Below are positions 1 to 8,641 of a DNA stretch of 64,000 nt, in pieces (within the stretch, counting starts at the first letter, position 1; each line of letters starts with the position of its first letter). Location of the stretch: the NCBI GenBank assembly GCA_947627625.1, contig CANQWR010000011.1, positions 1-64,000 on the forward strand, in the 5' to 3' direction. A model generated the notes under the pieces. The model ran no database searches. It saw nothing but the letters and a program-made list of their open reading frames with translations, and was not told where the DNA came from. The translations under genes were made by a program, and so were the position numbers. This stretch comes from an uncultured Ruminococcus sp. (GTDB lineage Bacteria; Bacillota; Clostridia; Oscillospirales; Ruminococcaceae).

Positions 1-166
1 TTGGGGGCAGAGCCCCCAATGGGGGTTCAGGGGGCAAAGCCCCCTGCCCCTTATACTTAAAACAGGGGGTTTGGGGGCAGAGCCCCCAATGGGGTTCAGG
101 GGGCGAAGCCCCCTGCCCCTTATAATCTAACAGGGGGTTTGGGGGGCGTAGCCCCCCAATGATAGT
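1..166. repeat. GC-rich hairpin repeat cluster, tandem units
   Basis: Two and a half tandem copies of a roughly 69-bp unit run from the window edge to the 3' end of pheA. Each carries GGGGGC/GCCCCC mini-hairpins with three-base loops (AGA, AAA, GAA, GTA). The cluster probably continues outside the window. Confidence 0.9.
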
Positions 167-189
167 TCAGAAGAACCCTTTTAGTTCTC

Positions 190-1302
190 TTAATAAGTCC
201 CCAGAATTTTGAAAAATTCGAGATTTTTCTGCAAATCATTTATGAGGGCGTGGACGGAGGGGTCGGAGAGTTTGCCCGAAAAATCGAGGAAAAAGAGGAC
301 TTCAAAACTGCCGTCTTTTATGGGTCTGCTCTCAATTTTAATCAGATTCATGCCGTTGACGTAGAATTTAGTTAAAAGTTTGTAAAGACTGCCCTCTGTG
401 TGGGGGATTTTGAGCATTACCGATACAGCGTCCGCATCGGGGGAGACCTGCATACTTCTTGAAATACAGATAAATCTCGTCCTGTTTACGGCACAGTCCG
501 CAATATTTTGTGCGACAATTTCAAGACCAAGCTGTCTTGCACACTCAACCGAACATATAGCACCAATGCACCTGTCGGGGGAGTTCAGGACCTTTTCGGC
601 AGAAGTGGCGGTGTTGCCGTATTCGGAAGTTCTGAGATTGTTTTCGGATAGGAAACTGCTGCACTGTGCGAGAGCCTGTGGGTGAGAGTAGACCTTTTCT
701 ATACTGTCCACGGGGACATTTTCCCTTGTGCAGAGACAGTGATTTATTTCAACGTCCACCTCTTTGACTATGTAGACATCATATTTTGACATCAGGTCAT
801 AAGTGCTTATGACAGAGCCAGCCGTGGAGTTCACAACGGGGAGTACACCGTACTGTACATCGCCGTTCTGGACAGCCTTGAAAACGTCCTCAAAAGAGCG
901 GAAGAAAACGGGTTTCACGCTGTCCCCGAAAATCATTCTGGAAGCCGTTTCGGAGTTTGCCCCCGAAGTACCCTGACAGCCTATTTTAGCGGCATTTTCA
1001 AAGTCGGGAATATCGTATTTAATTTCGGGGGACTCTGACAGGAGCTGTCTGTTCTGGAGAATTTTGCTTATTTCTATTATTGACGAGAACAACGCACAAG
1101 TGCCGTTTTCGAGACTTGCGTCACCTGTCAGAGATTTGATTCTATTGAGTATTTCGGTTTCTCTTTTGCCCTGAAAGACGGGCATATTGTTGGCACGTTT
1201 GTATTCGGCGACATCACCGCAAAGTTTCATTCTCTCAAGGAAGAGACCGAGAATTTTGTCGTCTATGCTGTCTATATTTTTTCTTATGTTGTTAAGATCC
1301 AT
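190..1302 (-). CDS. pheA: Bifunctional chorismate mutase / prephenate dehydratase (P-protein)
   Basis: This 370-residue enzyme should convert chorismate to prephenate and then to phenylpyruvate in cytoplasmic phenylalanine synthesis. Residues about 5-90 form an AroQ-type helical chorismate mutase domain, starting RKNIDSIDDKILGLFLERM. Residues about 103-285 are a prephenate dehydratase domain with the NRTRF catalytic signature near residue 276. Residues about 293-365 form an ACT domain with the ESRP motif that binds phenylalanine in this family, so feedback inhibition is expected. The length matches the fused P-protein. GGAGG lies about 10 bases before the ATG. The gene stands alone between two repeat clusters on the strand opposite to ruvC. 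Confidence 0.94.
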   Translation of the reverse strand: MDLNNIRKNIDSIDDKILGLFLERMKLCGDVAEYKRANNMPVFQGKRETEILNRIKSLTGDASLENGTCALFSSIIEISKILQNRQLLSESPEIKYDIPDFENAAKIGCQGTSGANSETASRMIFGDSVKPVFFRSFEDVFKAVQNGDVQYGVLPVVNSTAGSVISTYDLMSKYDVYIVKEVDVEINHCLCTRENVPVDSIEKVYSHPQALAQCSSFLSENNLRTSEYGNTATSAEKVLNSPDRCIGAICSVECARQLGLEIVAQNIADCAVNRTRFICISRSMQVSPDADAVSVMLKIPHTEGSLYKLLTKFYVNGMNLIKIESRPIKDGSFEVLFFLDFSGKLSDPSVHALINDLQKNLEFFKILGTY

Positions 1303-1359
1303 AAATTAAAGACCTCCGTTATTTTATTATTTTATTTAGATTGGGGGTTGTTTCTTATG

Positions 1360-1605
1360 TGGGAATAATTATGGGGGGGTCTGGGGGGATACTTCCCCCA
1401 GCGGGGGTTTGGGGGCGGAGCCCCCAATGGGGGTTCAGGGGGCGAAGCCCCCTGCCTCCTATCGTTCTAAATTAAAAATACTGAATTTCCAAAAAAATAT
1501 AATTTTAGAAAAATTATTTTTTGGGGTTTGAGGGCATAGCCCCCAATGGGGGTTCAGGGGGCGAAACCCCCAACAGCTTAAAAATTTATTTTTCAGACAA
1601 ATTTC
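1360..1605. repeat. GC-rich hairpin repeat cluster between pheA and ruvC
   Basis: The cluster has the module with GGGAATAATTATGGGGGG, the GGGGGA-TACT-TCCCCC hairpin, GGGGGC/GCCCCC hairpins and the AT-rich near-palindrome around 1490-1525. It occupies most of the 449-base gap before ruvC; no gene is seen in it. Confidence 0.9.
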
Positions 1606-1682
1606 CCCCGAACCCTGAGAGTTCCCATTAAATAATTATATCAGACTTTTTTGTAAAAATCAATAAAAAAGGAATAAATATA

Positions 1683-1711
1683 TTGCAAAGGAAAGCTGAT
1701 TGTGGTATAAT
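1683..1711 (+). promoter_or_regulatory. Sigma-A-type promoter of ruvC
   Basis: TTGCAA at 1683-1688 and TATAAT at 1706-1711 are separated by 17 bases. Transcription would begin near 1718, so a TTG codon at 1683 cannot be the ruvC start. Confidence 0.75.
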
Positions 1712-1751
1712 GATTTTGCGGAGCTTTATTGTTTGCGGGAGATGGTTTATT

Positions 1752-2237
1752 GTGATAAGGATCTTGGGGATAGATCCCGGGTATGCGATAGTGGGATTCG
1801 GAGTGCTTGACTATGACGGTTACAGTTTCAGACCTGTAAAATACGGTGCGATTCTCACGGAGGCAGACAGACCGTTTCCCGAACGTATAAAGACCATATA
1901 TGACGATATGGGGAGTATATTTCATGATTTCAAGCCCGACTGCATGGCAGTCGAGAAGTTGTATTTCAATTCAAATCAGAAGACGGCAATAAACGTGGCA
2001 CAGGCGAGGGGAGTGGTGATACTCTCGGGTGCGGAAAGGGATATACAAATAGCGGAGTACACGCCCTTGCAGGTAAAGCAGTCCGTTGTGGGGTATGGAC
2101 GTGCGGAGAAGAGTCAGATGATGGAGATGACGAGACAGCTTTTAGGGCTTGCGGAAGTTCCGAAACCCGATGATGTCGCCGATGCCCTTGCGGTTGCAAT
2201 ATGTCACGGACACACGGTAAGATGGGGAATATCTTAG
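1752..2237 (+). CDS. ruvC: Holliday junction endonuclease RuvC
   Basis: RuvC resolves Holliday junctions by symmetric nicking, together with the RuvAB branch-migration motor. The acidic active-site residues are visible: Asp in ILGIDPG near the N terminus, Glu in AVEKLYF, and the two Asp of KPDDVADALA near the C terminus. I chose the GTG at 1752, giving 161 residues. It is preceded by GGGAG 10 bases upstream, places ILGIDPG at the N terminus as in the family, and lies downstream of the promoter at 1683-1711. A longer frame opening at TTG 1683 would start inside the -35 box. ruvA follows in the same direction, but 630 bases of repeats lie between. Confidence 0.92.
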   Translation: MIRILGIDPGYAIVGFGVLDYDGYSFRPVKYGAILTEADRPFPERIKTIYDDMGSIFHDFKPDCMAVEKLYFNSNQKTAINVAQARGVVILSGAERDIQIAEYTPLQVKQSVVGYGRAEKSQMMEMTRQLLGLAEVPKPDDVADALAVAICHGHTVRWGIS

Positions 2238-2248
2238 TATTTTTATAT

Positions 2249-2828
2249 TGTGGGGGGACGCTGTCCTCGGACTCTCAAAATTAAAAATAGTAGACTTTCA
2301 CGGGGGGACAGCACTCCTGTCGAAATTGTTTCCTCTGTGGGAACAATCATGGGGGGTTCGGGGGGATTCTTCCCCCCGACGGGGGTCTGGGGGCGGAGCC
2401 CCCAGTGGGGGTTCAGGGGGCAACGCCCCCTGCCCCTTAGACTTAAAACAGGGGGTTTGGGGGGCGAAGCCCCCCAACAGCCCACAGATTTGTTTTTTTT
2501 GGGAGAAGTCCCCCGACAGTTTACAAATCAAAAAAAAATCTCCAAAAAAATATAATTTTAAGAAAATTATTTTTTGGGGCAAAGCCCCCAGTGACTTAAA
2601 ACAGGGGGTTTGGGGGGCGAAGTCCCCAACAGCCCACAAATTTGTTTTTTGGGGGTGACCCCCATAATAGTCCACAAATAAGAAAAATTCAAAAAAATAT
2701 AATTTTAATAAAATTATTTTTTGGGACAAAGCCCCCGACAGTCCACAAATTTATTTATTTTTTGGGTGAACCCCCTAATAGTCCACAGATTTATTTTTTA
2801 GGGGGAGAAGTTCCCCGACAGTTCAAAT
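2249..2828. repeat. Large composite repeat cluster between ruvC and ruvA
   Basis: This 580-base block holds several units in series: the GGGAACAATCATGGGGGG module, GGGGGC/GCCCCC hairpins with different loops, and three copies of the AT-rich near-palindrome (around 2540, 2690 and a decayed one). Open frames through it translate to low-complexity Gly/Pro/Trp peptides and are not genes. Confidence 0.9.
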
Positions 2829-2869
2829 ATTAAATTAAAAATAAAAATTCACACAGGCGGTATGGAAAA

Positions 2870-3484
2870 ATGATTTACAGCATAAGAGGGAAAATAATAG
2901 CAAAAGAGGGAGATGCGTTGATAGTGGAGTGCGGAGGGATAGGCTACAGGTGCAGGACAACTCTCGGCACTATTTCACAGGCGGGGGAGACGGGTTCGGA
3001 GATAATGCTGTACACGCATATGCTCGTCAAAGAAAACGCCGTGGAGCTTTACGGCTTTTCGAGTTTTCAGGAACTTGAATGTTTTCTGCTTTTAATATCC
3101 GTTTCGGGAGTAGGTCCAAAGGCGGGAATTTCGATACTCTCCCACATGGACACGGGACAGTTTGCCTTTTGCGTTGCGTCGGGAGACAGCAAGGCTTTCA
3201 CCAAAATAAAGGGAGTGGGGGCAAAGACCGCACAGAGGATAGTATTGGAGTTAAAGGACAAAGTCGCTCTTGCGGACGGCGATTTGTCGGAGGGAATTTC
3301 TCAGTCGGGAAGTACTTCCGCACCGCAGGGTTCGGCGGTCTCGGAGGCACTTGAAGCACTTCTTGTTCTGGGGTATCAGCAGTCGGAGGCGACAAAGGCA
3401 CTCTCAGGGCTTGACAGTTCTCTCGGAGTACAGGAGTTAATCAAAGGGGCATTGAGAGCGATGTCGTCATCGGGCAGAAGGTAA
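2870..3484 (+). CDS. ruvA: Holliday junction branch migration protein RuvA
   Basis: RuvA binds the four-way junction as a tetramer and loads the RuvB helicase. The 204-residue length is typical. It starts MIYSIRGKIIAKEGD, the OB-fold domain. Two helix-hairpin-helix motifs are readable at about residues 70-85 (SVSGVGPKAGISIL) and 105-120 (IKGVGAKTAQRIVLEL). A short C-terminal helical domain ending in ALRAMSSSGRR would contact RuvB, after a Ser/Gly-rich linker. The ribosome site before ATG 2870 is weak (AGGCGG). The gene is downstream of a large repeat block, and a weak hairpin terminator follows. Confidence 0.95.
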   Translation: MIYSIRGKIIAKEGDALIVECGGIGYRCRTTLGTISQAGETGSEIMLYTHMLVKENAVELYGFSSFQELECFLLLISVSGVGPKAGISILSHMDTGQFAFCVASGDSKAFTKIKGVGAKTAQRIVLELKDKVALADGDLSEGISQSGSTSAPQGSAVSEALEALLVLGYQQSEATKALSGLDSSLGVQELIKGALRAMSSSGRR

Positions 3485-3488
3485 AACG

Positions 3489-3506
3489 GCGGTCTCACCG
3501 CTTTTT
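3489..3506 (+). terminator. Short intrinsic terminator after ruvA
   Basis: GCGGT and ACCGC form a five-base-pair stem with a three-base loop, followed by five T. It begins five bases after the ruvA stop. The stem is short, so efficiency is uncertain. Confidence 0.5.
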
Positions 3507-3620
3507 ATTTATGATTTTAATATAAAATTTAATATATTTAATTTAATATTTTTTTAATATTTTTAATATTTTTAATATATAATTATAAATTTTATAAATT
3601 TTCATGAAAAATGACTGACA

Positions 3621-3645
3621 CGGCAATTCGGCAGACAGATTGCCG
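3621..3645 (+). promoter_or_regulatory. Leader hairpin upstream of the SseB-like gene
   Basis: CGGCAAT and ATTGCCG form a perfect seven-base-pair inverted repeat around an 11-base loop. It ends about 23 bases before the start codon and just before the AAAGGGAG ribosome site. It could be an operator or a leader structure. It lies downstream of about 120 bases of very AT-rich DNA. Confidence 0.4.
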
Positions 3646-3668
3646 AGCGACGAAAGGGAGAATTTTTT

Positions 3669-4400
3669 ATGAATCTTGACGAATTACTGAAATCAGCTAT
3701 AACAGACCGTTCAAAGCGTTCAATTTTTTTGCAGACACTGATAAGAAGTGACGTATATGTGATATGCAAAAATCCCGTTGTAAAGGAGAGGTCTGCTCAG
3801 GAGGGCGGAATAAATCTTGAACTGATAATGGTGAACAGTCCCGACGGCAGGTCTTTTGTGCCGTTTTTCACGAGTTACCGTGCCTTACAGCAGTTTGCAA
3901 AGCGATATGTCGAATATTACAAAATAAACTGTCTCAGACTTTTTGACCTGATACAAACGCAGTCTGCCGTATTAAATCCAAATTCATACGGCAAGGAGTT
4001 TTCCGACTTTGAGATAAAGAGCATACTGAAAATAGCGAGAAATCTGAACATAAAGGCTATATCGTACAAAGAGGAGGAGACAATAGTATACAGACCGTGC
4101 AAGGGAGACGTGTCGCACATAACAAAACCCGCATCGAGATTTCTGTCAAAACAGCAGAACGTGGACAGGGCTTTTATAGTGGAGATGGTGCAGGGCTGTG
4201 AGAAACCGCAGCTGTTGATAGTGGTGGACATGATGGGCAACACGAGGAAATTGTTTGTACCGTTTTCAAAGTATATATCGCACGTCCTCAAAGGCAACGA
4301 GAGTCTCTGTTTTATAAATGCGGAGCAGGAGACAGGCAAAAAAGCGTTGACGGTCTCAGAGCCTTTTTATGTGAGAAAAAAGAGATATTTTGAGAAATAA
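3669..4400 (+). CDS. SseB-family protein
   Basis: This is a soluble protein of 243 residues that resembles the two-domain SseB family (named for enhanced serine sensitivity), whose biochemical role is not settled. The N-terminal half has the family pattern: FVPFFTSYRALQQFA around residues 58-72, then a Leu/Phe segment and LNPNSYGKEFSDFEI around 101-115. The C-terminal half (about 165-240) fits the SseB C-terminal domain, with LLIVVDMMGN. There is no signal peptide or membrane segment. AAAGGGAG precedes the ATG. It sits between ruvA and ruvB but has its own leader and a terminator before it, so a role in recombination is not implied. The family call is from pattern only. Confidence 0.6.
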   Translation: MNLDELLKSAITDRSKRSIFLQTLIRSDVYVICKNPVVKERSAQEGGINLELIMVNSPDGRSFVPFFTSYRALQQFAKRYVEYYKINCLRLFDLIQTQSAVLNPNSYGKEFSDFEIKSILKIARNLNIKAISYKEEETIVYRPCKGDVSHITKPASRFLSKQQNVDRAFIVEMVQGCEKPQLLIVVDMMGNTRKLFVPFSKYISHVLKGNESLCFINAEQETGKKALTVSEPFYVRKKRYFEK

Positions 4401-4414
4401 GAGAGTGCGTTGCC

Positions 4415-4775
4415 TTGTGGGGGGACGTTGCCCTCAAGCTCCAAAATTAAAGCAGTAGACTGTCACGGGGGGCGGTTTTTTTCCTCTGTGGGAATAATCA
4501 TGGGGGGTCTGGGGGGATACTTCCCCCCAGCGGGGTCAAGGGGCGGAGCCCCTTGCGGGGGTCTGGGGGCGGAGCCCCCAGTGACTTAAAAACAGGGGGT
4601 TTGGGGGGCGAAGCCCCCCAACAGCCTACAAATTGAAATCTCTAAAAAAATATAATTTTAATAAAATTATTTTTTGGGCGAAGCCCCCTGCCCCTAATCG
4701 TTCTAATAAAAATTTACACGAAGCCCCCAACAGCCCACAGGATTAAGAATATTTTTTGGGGGCAACGTCCCCTTA
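4415..4775. repeat. GC-rich hairpin repeat cluster before ruvB
   Basis: The cluster contains the GCAGTAGACTGTCACGGGG tag, the GGGAATAATCATGGGGGG module, GGGGGA-TACT-TCCCCC, GGGGGC hairpins and one AT-rich near-palindrome at about 4645-4675. It fills the 422-base gap; no gene is seen. Confidence 0.9.
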
Positions 4776-4822
4776 GTGCATAGAAAACAGGGTAGTTAAG
4801 CCGTATACAGGAGGAAAATATC

Positions 4823-5875
4823 ATGATACAGACAGAGGAAGATATGGAGTTTGCACCGAGAGTGATAGCCCCCGAAAGTTATGGGGAGGACAGCGACAGC
4901 GAACCCACTCTGAGACCTAAAACTCTGAGGGAGTATATAGGACAGGACAAAGTAAAACAGAATCTTGCGATATATATAGAAGCGTCAAAAAGGCGTGGGG
5001 AAGCCCTTGACCATGTGCTGTTATACGGACCTCCCGGGCTTGGCAAGACTACTCTCTCGGCGGTAATTGCACACGAACTGGGAGTGAATCTCAGAATAAC
5101 GACAGGACCTGCCATAGAAAAGACGGGGGATCTGGTCTCACTCCTGACAAGTCTTTCGGACAATGATGTTCTGTTTATAGACGAGATACACAGGTTGTCG
5201 AGAGCGGTTGAGGAGATATTGTACCCCGCACTTGAAGACAGAGTAATAGATATAATAATAGGCAAAGGACCTTCGGCAAGGTCAGTGAGAATGGATTTGA
5301 GACCGTTCACGCTGATAGGTGCGACGACGAGAGCAGGACAGCTCTCCGCACCGCTGAGAGACAGATTTGGAGTTATCCAGAGACTTGAATTGTACACAAA
5401 AGAACAGCTCACGGACATAGTGAGAAGAAGTGCAATGATATTGGGCATACCGTGTGAGACAGACGGAGCGTCCGAAATAGCGGGGCGTTCGAGAGGTACG
5501 CCACGAATAGCGAACAGGCTTTTAAGGCGTGTGAGAGACTTTGCGGACGTAATAGGACAGGGTGTCATAACTCAGAAGATAGCCGCCGAGGCACTCAGCA
5601 GGCTTGAAATAGACGAGTTGGGACTTGACAGCCTTGACAGGAGACTACTTGAAATGATAATAAAGGGCTATAACGGCGGACCAGTGGGTCTGGAGACAAT
5701 AGCGTCTGCGATAGGAGAGGAAGCGGTCACGATAGAGGACGTATGCGAGCCGTTTTTAATGCAGTTGGGATTTTTGGGCAGGACACCCCGGGGAAGGTGT
5801 GCCACGCCAATGGCTTATGAACATCTGGGTTATAAAAAACCCGACACAAGCAATCAGCTTAAATTTGATATTTGA
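4823..5875 (+). CDS. ruvB: Holliday junction branch migration helicase RuvB
   Basis: RuvB is the AAA+ hexameric motor that drives branch migration on RuvA-bound junctions. The 350-residue protein has Walker [11 protein letters not shown] near residue 70, Walker [10 protein letters not shown] near 117, and the sensor/arginine-finger stretch [18 protein letters not shown] near 170. The C-terminal winged helix includes FLGRTPRGR near 313. The AGGAGG ribosome site is seven bases before the ATG. A repeat cluster separates it from the SseB-like gene, so the usual ruvAB pairing is broken. Confidence 0.97.
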   Translation: MIQTEEDMEFAPRVIAPESYGEDSDSEPTLRPKTLREYIGQDKVKQNLAIYIEASKRRGEALDHVLLYGPPGLGKTTLSAVIAHELGVNLRITTGPAIEKTGDLVSLLTSLSDNDVLFIDEIHRLSRAVEEILYPALEDRVIDIIIGKGPSARSVRMDLRPFTLIGATTRAGQLSAPLRDRFGVIQRLELYTKEQLTDIVRRSAMILGIPCETDGASEIAGRSRGTPRIANRLLRRVRDFADVIGQGVITQKIAAEALSRLEIDELGLDSLDRRLLEMIIKGYNGGPVGLETIASAIGEEAVTIEDVCEPFLMQLGFLGRTPRGRCATPMAYEHLGYKKPDTSNQLKFDI

Positions 5876-5899
5876 AATTTTTATTTGAGACTACACGGG

Positions 5900-6335
5900 A
5901 CAGTTGTCCTCTGAACTATTATTAGCGAATGACACGGGGGTGTTTTTTGAACCCTGTTTTGGGGAGTGTCCCCATTTTATTTGGGGTCTGGGGAGTGAGT
6001 TCCAAAATTTTTAGAACGATAAGGGGCAGGGGCTTTGCACAAAAAATAATTTTATTAAAATTATATTTTTTAGAGATTTAGTATTTTAATTAGAACGATA
6101 AGGGGCAGGGGGCTTTGCCCCCTGAACCCCCATTGGTGGCTCTGCCCCCAAACCCCCGCTGGGGGGAAGAATCCCCCCAGACCCCCCATGATTATTCCCA
6201 CACAAGAAAAAATTTGAGACGGGAGTGTCGTACCCTGTGACAGTCTACTGTCCTAATTTTGGGGGTCAAGGGGGGTCACACCCCCCTTGCAGGGGGTCTG
6301 GGGGACAGCGTCCCCCAGTCCAAAGCCGTAAGGCA
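5900..6335. repeat. GC-rich hairpin repeat cluster between ruvB and the GlmM-like gene
   Basis: Most modules are inverted relative to the previous cluster. They include an AT-rich near-palindrome at about 6040-6075, GGGGGC hairpins, the inverted CCCCCCATGATTATTCCCAC module and the GGGGGAC-AGC-GTCCCCC hairpin joined to CCAAAGCCGTAAGGCA. The last module ends about 30 bases before the next start codon. Confidence 0.9.
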
Positions 6336-6364
6336 TACAAATATAGATAAAAGGAGAGATAAAT

Positions 6365-7735
6365 TTGGGAAGACTCTTTGGAAAAGACGGATTAAAGGGA
6401 ACAGGCGTTTCGGAGATAACGTGCGAGCTTGTCATGCAGGTAGCAAGGGCGACGGTTGAAATAATTTCTGGAAAGAGTAAGAGAAAGATAAAAATAGTTG
6501 TCGGCAGAGACACGAGAAGTTCGGGAGACACTCTTGAATCGGCTGTCTGTGCGGGAGTGTGTTCGGCGGGTGCGGACGTTGTTACTTTGGGACAAGTCCC
6601 CGTGCCGTCAGTTCCGCTTATGACAAAAAAGCTGAGAGCAGATGCAGGTATAATGATATCATACTCATACAGGCGTTCGGATTACAACGGCATAAAGATA
6701 TACTCCTCTGACGGCTGGAGGATTTCGGAGCAGGAGGAAGAGGCAATAGAGAAACTTGTCCTTGACGAGCCGTGGTCTCTGTACCCGATAAAGAGGAGGG
6801 AGTACGGCAGTATAACTCACTTCACGACTGCGTGTGAGGAGTATTCGGAGTATGTGCGTTCAAAAGTAAAGACAAATTTATCGGGGTTGAGAGTGGCTAT
6901 AGACTGCGGAAACGGAACGCCCGCCCTGACGGCAAAGTCTATTTTTGAGGGACTTGGTGCGGAGATAGTGATGATGGGGGACAAGCCCGACGGTACGAAT
7001 ATAAACAAAGATTGCGGAAGTATGGTAATAGAGTCGATGATGGCGTTTGTGAGGGAAAACAGCTGTGACTGCGGAATAGCCTTTGACGGCGGTGGGGAGA
7101 GGTGTCTTGCCGTTGACGAGAACGGTCAGCTGATAGACGGCGACATGATAATAGCGATATGTGCTAAATCGCTGAAAGAGATGGACAAACTCAGCAACAA
7201 CACTCTTGTCGTCACCCCCGCCAACAATCTCGGTCTGACGCATTTCGGCTATGACAGGTATATGGACGTTGCGAATTGCGGTTCTGACGAGAGAAAGCTT
7301 ATAAAAAAGCTGAAAGAGGGGCATTTCAGTATAGGAGGAAACCCGACAGGAAGTATAATATTTGCGGACGACTCCACGTCTCCCGACGGACAGCTTACGG
7401 GAGCGAGACTTCTTGAGGCACTCAGAATGTCGGAGAGAAAAATGAGTGAACTGACGGTATATCTCAAAAAACTACCGCAAGTTATGATAAATATACCGAT
7501 AGACAGAAGATATAGTAAAATCTGGAAAGAGGACATAGAGCTTGCGGAAGTTATAAAACAGTGTCAGGCAGAACTTGGCAACGAGGGCAGAATAATAGTC
7601 CGTGAGACGGGAAAAGAGCCCGCAATAAGAGTTCTTGCGGAGGGCTGTGACTTCACGCAGATAAACGAAATAGCGGTCAGAGTGGGAGACATGATAAGAC
7701 TTAAATGCAGTGCATTTGAGACAGGCGGAGAGTAG
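6365..7735 (+). CDS. GlmM-like phosphohexomutase with altered catalytic motifs
   Basis: The 456-residue protein has the alpha-D-phosphohexomutase fold and follows phosphoglucosamine mutase (GlmM) from the start, GRLFGKDGLKGTG, to the end. GlmM makes glucosamine-1-phosphate for cell-wall precursors. The key loops differ from the family. The phosphoserine loop, normally ISASHNP, reads ISYSYRR (Ser101 kept; His, Asn and Pro lost). The metal loop, normally DGDxDR, reads DGGGER at 241-246, leaving one of three Asp. The sugar loop GEQSGH reads GNPTGS near 325. The phosphate loop SGTEP reads TGKEP near 421. The start is TTG after AAGGAGAG. It lies 18 bases before a methyltransferase gene. It may be inactive, have another substrate, or be regulatory; a standard GlmM would be expected elsewhere. 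Confidence 0.75.
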   Translation: MGRLFGKDGLKGTGVSEITCELVMQVARATVEIISGKSKRKIKIVVGRDTRSSGDTLESAVCAGVCSAGADVVTLGQVPVPSVPLMTKKLRADAGIMISYSYRRSDYNGIKIYSSDGWRISEQEEEAIEKLVLDEPWSLYPIKRREYGSITHFTTACEEYSEYVRSKVKTNLSGLRVAIDCGNGTPALTAKSIFEGLGAEIVMMGDKPDGTNINKDCGSMVIESMMAFVRENSCDCGIAFDGGGERCLAVDENGQLIDGDMIIAICAKSLKEMDKLSNNTLVVTPANNLGLTHFGYDRYMDVANCGSDERKLIKKLKEGHFSIGGNPTGSIIFADDSTSPDGQLTGARLLEALRMSERKMSELTVYLKKLPQVMINIPIDRRYSKIWKEDIELAEVIKQCQAELGNEGRIIVRETGKEPAIRVLAEGCDFTQINEIAVRVGDMIRLKCSAFETGGE

Positions 7736-7753
7736 AAAGGGGGCTGCAAAAAA

Positions 7754-8641
7754 TTGAGAGTGTCTTATAACTGGAGAGACTATAATTTGATAGATACTTC
7801 TGACGGGGAGAGACTTGAAAGGTGGAAAGGCGTGACACTTGTCCGACCCGACCCGCAGGTCATATGGAAGACTGAAAAAAACGATCCTCTCTGGAATAAT
7901 GCGGACGCATACTACCACAGGTCAAAAAAAGGCGGTGGAGAGTGGGAGTACAGGAAGAGATTTTCGGATAGCTGGAATATAGAGTACAGAAATCTGAAAT
8001 TTCTGATAAAGCCGACAAATTTCAAGCACACGGGTTTATTCCCGGAGCAGGCTGTCAACTGGGATTTTATGAAAGAGATAATAGAGAGCGTGCCGGGCAG
8101 GGAACTTAATATATTAAATCTTTTTGCGTACACGGGCGGAGCGACACTTGCGTGTGCGGAGGCAGGGGCGAAAGTCTGTCACGTTGACGCTTCAAAGGGA
8201 ATGGTACAGTGGGCAAAGCAGAACGCCGAAATTTCGGGGCTTGCGGAAAAGCCCGTGAGGTGGATAGTGGACGACTGTGAGAAATTTGTCGGGAGAGAGA
8301 TACGCAGGGGCAGGAAGTACGATGCTGTTATAATGGATCCGCCGAGTTACGGCAGAGGACCTTCGGGGGAGATATGGAAACTTGAGGACAGTGTATATGA
8401 TCTTGTGAAACTATGTTCGGGGGTACTATCGGAAAAGCCGTTGTTTTTTGTGATAAACAGCTATACAACAGGGCTGTCGCCGTCCGTTATGGGGTATATA
8501 CTTGGCAGTATCCTGACAAAAAAATTCGGCGGGAGAGTAAGCTATGACGAGATAGGACTGCCTGTCGAGTCAACGGGAATGGTACTGCCGTGCGGTTCTA
8601 CAGCGATATGGCAGGGGAATTTGTGGCGATATGGACAGTGA
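7754..8641 (+). CDS. Class I SAM-dependent methyltransferase, RlmI/RlmK type
   Basis: The 295-residue protein carries the SAM-binding motif LNLFAYTGGATLACAEAGA near residues 120-138. The acidic end of strand 2 is VDAS, and the catalytic-type motif is MDPPSYGRG near 196. This combination is typical of the 23S rRNA methyltransferases related to RlmI and RlmK. An N-terminal region of about 90 residues precedes the Rossmann core, without an obvious PUA domain. The start TTG follows AAAGGGGG. It overlaps ecfA1 by 11 bases, so translational coupling is likely. The exact RNA target cannot be read from sequence. Confidence 0.75.
   Translation: MRVSYNWRDYNLIDTSDGERLERWKGVTLVRPDPQVIWKTEKNDPLWNNADAYYHRSKKGGGEWEYRKRFSDSWNIEYRNLKFLIKPTNFKHTGLFPEQAVNWDFMKEIIESVPGRELNILNLFAYTGGATLACAEAGAKVCHVDASKGMVQWAKQNAEISGLAEKPVRWIVDDCEKFVGREIRRGRKYDAVIMDPPSYGRGPSGEIWKLEDSVYDLVKLCSGVLSEKPLFFVINSYTTGLSPSVMGYILGSILTKKFGGRVSYDEIGLPVESTGMVLPCGSTAIWQGNLWRYGQ

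Noticed and set aside
1683-1751. N-terminal extension of RuvC from TTG 1683.
   Set aside because: It overlaps the -35 and -10 boxes of the promoter, and the extension is absent from the family.
2248-2729. Overlapping open frames on both strands giving peptides rich in GGSGGFFPPTGVWG-like motifs; similar frames recur at 27248, 33362, 33872, 43477, 46067, 51314 and 60194.
   Set aside because: They are translations of the GC-rich repeat modules, occur in every cluster, have no ribosome site and no domain. They are not a protein family.
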